The notes under the pieces were generated by a model. The model was not told the DNA's origin and searched no databases. It saw only the letters and a program-made list of their open reading frames with translations. The translations under genes were made by a program, and so were the position numbers. From contig NZ_RDSK01000004.1 of the NCBI RefSeq assembly GCF_003722075.1, forward strand, positions 1 through 46,317: a stretch of 46,317 bases of DNA. Reading direction: 5' to 3'. The stretch comes from Methanohalophilus sp. RSK (lineage in GTDB: Archaea; Halobacteriota; Methanosarcinia; Methanosarcinales; Methanosarcinaceae). Positions 43,904 to 46,317 of this stretch are shown here, piece after piece. The stretch's first letter is position 1. Every line of letters starts with the position of its first letter.

Positions 43904-44437
43904 ATGATCATTACCCTAATTGGAATGGCTGGTGTCGGAAAAAGTACCATTGGCAAACTTCTTGCCACCCATTTAGGTTATAGCTTTGTTGATGTGGATG
44001 ACTTGATAAAGCAAAGAATAGGTGGACAGTTACAGGATTATCTTGACGAAAAAGGAGATTCAGCTTTTATTAAAGTTGAAGAGGACGCCATACTAAATTT
44101 GGATTTAAAGGACAAAATGGTGATCGCTACGGGTGGTAGTGCAATCTACTCAGAAGCTGCAATGGAAATCCTTTCTGAAAAATCTATAATAATACTGCTT
44201 GATGATACTTTTCCCAATATAAGAAAAAGGATTTCCCATCCCTAGAAAAGAGGGCTGGTGGGTTTCCGGGAAAAGGGAATTAAGAAATTGTATTTGGAAA
44301 GGCTGCAATTGTACCGGAAATATGCAGATATTGTTGTTGACATCAATGGAATGGCAAACAAAAAGAAAGTTGTAAACAATATTGTGGAAAAGAGTAAAGA
44401 ACTCTATAATTCCACTTTTGACACTTTCAATTTGTGA
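43904..44437 (+). CDS. Shikimate-kinase-like P-loop kinase with an in-frame UAG (candidate pyrrolysine)
   Basis: Read through one TAG at codon 114 (44243-44245), this gene encodes 177 residues, the normal size of AroK-type kinases. Walker A is GMAGVGKST (about 7-15), FVDVDD holds the substrate aspartates, and ATGGSAIYS matches the GG-x motif. After the TAG the frame continues with [26 protein letters not shown] and a helical tail, just as expected for the C-terminal half of the family. No other TAG stop ends a gene in the window. Methanosarcinaceae read UAG as pyrrolysine, so the full protein is plausible. A recent nonsense mutation is the alternative. The ATG at 43904 has GTGAT five bases before it. 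The 3' end overlaps the convergent UPF0210 gene by 11 bases. Confidence 0.7.
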
Positions 44438-45788
44438 GTGCCTGTATTGGCGCCGGGATACGCCCTGCTTTTTTAACAAACTCTTCAGAACTGAATTTGT
44501 GGACAGGCATGACCGGACAGCTTCCAAGCAATCCTCCATACTCAACCATATCTCCTGTCTTTTTGCCCGGTGCAGTAATGATGCGCACTGCTGTTGTTTT
44601 CCTGTTTATCATTCCTACAGCCATTTCATCGGCCATAATTGCCGAAATCGTAGAGGATGGAGTGTCTCCGGGAACTGCAATCATATCCAATCCCACCGAA
44701 CATACAGATGTCATTGCTTCGAGCTTATCCAGTTTCAGTGAACCACGTTTCACGGCTTCTATCATTCCTGCATCCTCACTTACAGGTATAAAAGCCCCAC
44801 TTAGTCCGCCTACAGAAGATGATGCCATTGCACCGCCTTTCTTCACCGCATCATTCAACAATGCAAGAGCAGCTGTGGTTCCGTGGGTGCCACAGCTTTC
44901 CAGCCCCATTGCCTCAAGGATAGCTGCTACACTATCACCAACTTCAGGTGTGGGTGCAAGTGAGAGGTCCACAACTCCAAAATCAGCTTCCAGTCTGCGG
45001 GACACTTCCCTGCCGGTCATCTCTCCCATTCTTGTGATTTTAAAGGCGGTTTTCTTTATACACTCAGCAATTTCCCCCAGGTCAGGATTATTCAGGTCCC
45101 TTATAGCAGAATTCACAACACCGGGACCGCTCACGCCCACATTTATGACACAATCAGCCTCGCCGACTCCGTGAAAAGCACCAGCCATAAAAGGATTATC
45201 TTCCGGGGCGTTTGCAAAAACTACGAGTTTAGCACAGCCAATACCTTCCCTATCCCTGGTAAGGTCTGCAGTTTCTTTAATCACTTTTCCCATAAGCTTC
45301 ACAGCATTCATGTTTATGCCGGCTTTCGTAGTTGCTACATTAACAGAAGAACAAACCTTTTCCGTAACTGCAAGAGCCTCAGGGATTGCATTAATAAGTC
45401 TTCTGTCACCCGCTGTCATCCCTTTATGGACAAGAGCGGTGAAACCACCTATGAAATCAACTCCAATCTCATTGGCTGCTCTGTCAAGAGTTTTTGCAAT
45501 GGAAACTATCTCTTCCTGTGTGTATGTTTCTGCAATTGTGGCAATTGGTGTAACAGATATACGTTTATTGATTATGGGTATGCCATACATTTGTTCGACT
45601 TCGTCTGCAACATCAACCAGTTTGCTGGCGCAACGTGTCATTTTCTCGTGAATGTTGTCATTGAAAGTCTCAATATCAGGATGAACACAATCTCGCAGGT
45701 TGATTCCCATTGTGACAGTTCGTATGTCAAGGTTCATGCTGGAAATCATATGAATGGTTTCCATTATTTCTTCAGGATGAATGAACAT
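44427..45788 (-). CDS. UPF0210 (DUF711/PFL family) protein
   Basis: A 453-residue soluble protein of the UPF0210 family, related to pyruvate formate-lyase-like barrels but lacking a known reaction. Family stretches such as [37 protein letters not shown] and [14 protein letters not shown] are present. It is nearly always next to the ACT-domain gene seen here 22 bases upstream, implying a joint role, perhaps amino-acid sensing. AGAGGTGG precedes the ATG. Stop TGA. Confidence 0.9.
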   Translation of the reverse strand: MFIHPEEIMETIHMISSMNLDIRTVTMGINLRDCVHPDIETFNDNIHEKMTRCASKLVDVADEVEQMYGIPIINKRISVTPIATIAETYTQEEIVSIAKTLDRAANEIGVDFIGGFTALVHKGMTAGDRRLINAIPEALAVTEKVCSSVNVATTKAGINMNAVKLMGKVIKETADLTRDREGIGCAKLVVFANAPEDNPFMAGAFHGVGEADCVINVGVSGPGVVNSAIRDLNNPDLGEIAECIKKTAFKITRMGEMTGREVSRRLEADFGVVDLSLAPTPEVGDSVAAILEAMGLESCGTHGTTAALALLNDAVKKGGAMASSSVGGLSGAFIPVSEDAGMIEAVKRGSLKLDKLEAMTSVCSVGLDMIAVPGDTPSSTISAIMADEMAVGMINRKTTAVRIITAPGKKTGDMVEYGGLLGSCPVMPVHKFSSEEFVKKAGRIPAPIQALTN

Positions 45789-45810
45789 TTATACCACCTC
45801 TTTTGGGAAT

Positions 45811-46089
45811 TCAGATACGGTGCATGAAACGGAATACATCGTCTTTCTGTACCTGGATCTCAACACCAAGTTCATCTCCAGCAGCATTTATTGCATTCTG
45901 GAATGCATCAATGTCAAATCCCTTTTTTTTTGTCTCTGTCAGCATTATCATGGTGAACAAATCTTCCATTATAGTCTGGCTTATATCCACAATGTTCACC
46001 TCGAATTGGGCCAGTATATTTGTTATATGTGCTACTATCCCGACTTTGTCTATTCCAATTACAGTGATAACAAAACGTGTGGATGTCAT
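45811..46089 (-). CDS. ACT-domain regulator (UPF0237 family)
   Basis: A 92-residue protein made of a glycine-cleavage-repressor-like ACT pair: TVIGIDKVGIVAHITNILAQ, then NIVDISQTIMEDLFTMIML. ACT domains bind amino acids. It probably partners the UPF0210 protein that follows in the operon. GAGGAGA precedes the ATG. The promoter must lie in the roughly 100 bases between this ATG and the right end of the insertion element. Stop TGA. Confidence 0.92.
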   Translation of the reverse strand: MTSTRFVITVIGIDKVGIVAHITNILAQFEVNIVDISQTIMEDLFTMIMLTETKKKGFDIDAFQNAINAAGDELGVEIQVQKDDVFRFMHRI

Positions 46090-46195
46090 AATCAGTTCTC
46101 CTCGATATGTAGAATACGGTGGAACTACGATTTCATCATATTTAATAATGCATCAATATCTAATAATGCTTCAAGTTACATAGCGAAATAGTGAA

Positions 46196-46317
46196 CTACC
46201 ACCCTATGAATAGGGTGGCTTCCTGCTTCATTATTGAACCTATTGGTTCAATTCCACAGGCTTAAACTGTAGTTCCTACAGCACGATTCAGAATATTAAT
46301 GGCAGCATTATGGTCGC
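46196..46317 (-). ncRNA. Probable omega RNA / right-end region of an IS200/IS605-family element
   Basis: Three hairpins follow the TnpB reading direction: CTGTAG/CTACAG (46268-46282) spanning tnpB codons, ATTGAACC-TATT-GGTTCAAT (46233-46252), and an 8 to 9-bp stem CCACCCTAT/ATAGGGTGG (46199-46218). TnpB systems take their guide RNA from the end of tnpB and the right end, with the guide taken from DNA outside the element. Here that would be the bases just left of 46196. The exact boundary is not determined. The terminal palindrome may also be the transposase recognition hairpin. Confidence 0.5.
46262..46317 (-). CDS. tnpB: TnpB C-terminus (IS200/IS605 family), partial
   Basis: The last 17 codons before TAA read DHNAAINILNRAVGTTV. 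This is the end of the RuvC-like nuclease domain of TnpB, whose RD-x-NAA motif holds the final catalytic aspartate. The window edge cuts the gene, and the two preceding bases GC fit an Arg codon CGC. Full-length TnpB is a guided nuclease carried by IS605-type elements. Intactness of the rest cannot be judged from this window. Confidence 0.8.
   Translation of the reverse strand, partial: DHNAAINILNRAVGTTV

Noticed and set aside
44434-45174. 246-residue open frame on the plus strand
   Set aside because: It is antisense to the UPF0210 gene, which has family motifs and a ribosome binding site. The plus-strand translation is Ser/Pro-rich without recognisable features.
45460-45468. Further GATTGGAGT match on the minus strand
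   Set aside because: It is in UPF0210 coding sequence (a Glu-Ile-Gly-Val stretch), lacks the leading AT and any hairpin, so it is counted as chance.
1-46317. CRISPR array or rRNA/tRNA genes
   Set aside because: No spaced direct repeats of CRISPR type, no rRNA blocks and no tRNA T-arm with matching acceptor stem were noticed.

Overview
The window is a chromosome segment of a methylotrophic methanogenic archaeon of the order Methanosarcinales (a Methanosarcinaceae genus such as Methanolobus, Methanohalophilus or Methanococcoides fits; the genus is not settled by this sequence). The grounds are methanol methyltransferase genes (mtaA, two mtaCB pairs), a RamA-type corrinoid activase, an HdrA-MvhD fusion, formylmethanofuran dehydrogenase subunits, archaeal GatE, TATA-box promoters and AGGTGAT-type ribosome binding sites. 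All 37 protein genes with a readable end stop in TAA or TGA, none in TAG. The one TAG that interrupts a gene lies inside a kinase-like frame that continues past it, as expected where UAG is read as pyrrolysine.

Layout. Bases 1-3018 (minus strand) hold a redox/C1 operon: thioredoxin, ferredoxin:thioredoxin reductase, an Fe-S protein, FwdB and FwdD. Divergent from it (3165-6829) are HdrA-MvhD and an eight-cluster polyferredoxin. GatE, a secreted beta-propeller protein, and carA-carB-argG (carbamoyl phosphate and arginine synthesis) follow to 15553. A small multidrug resistance (SMR) transporter gene and a 663-bp gene-free stretch with a possible structured RNA come next. Bases 16555-23660 (minus) are a MoxR/DUF58/double-VWA membrane system, followed by pheA and a membrane-anchored phosphatase-superfamily protein.

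Bases 26400-38690 are a methanol utilisation island: mtaA, a ramA-like activase, a COG0523 GTPase, a giant PAS/GAF sensor without an output domain, mtaC1B1 and mtaC2B2. MtaB moves the methyl group of methanol to the corrinoid on MtaC, MtaA passes it to coenzyme M, RamA-type proteins reactivate oxidised corrinoid, and the GTPase may handle metal. A 12-base motif, AT[AC]GATTGGAGT, preceded each time by a short hairpin, lies in the mtaA leader, in the mtaC2 leader and in the gap before the PAS/GAF gene. It is a candidate shared regulatory element of the island.

The right end carries an AceTr-family membrane protein, a degenerate cation-efflux protein with an ASKHA (hydantoinase-like) partner, an MFS transporter, a small unknown protein, the UAG-containing shikimate-kinase-like gene, and a UPF0210/ACT pair. 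At the very edge are the last codons of a TnpB gene with hairpins typical of an IS200/IS605 right end and omega RNA. I saw no rRNA, tRNA or CRISPR array.
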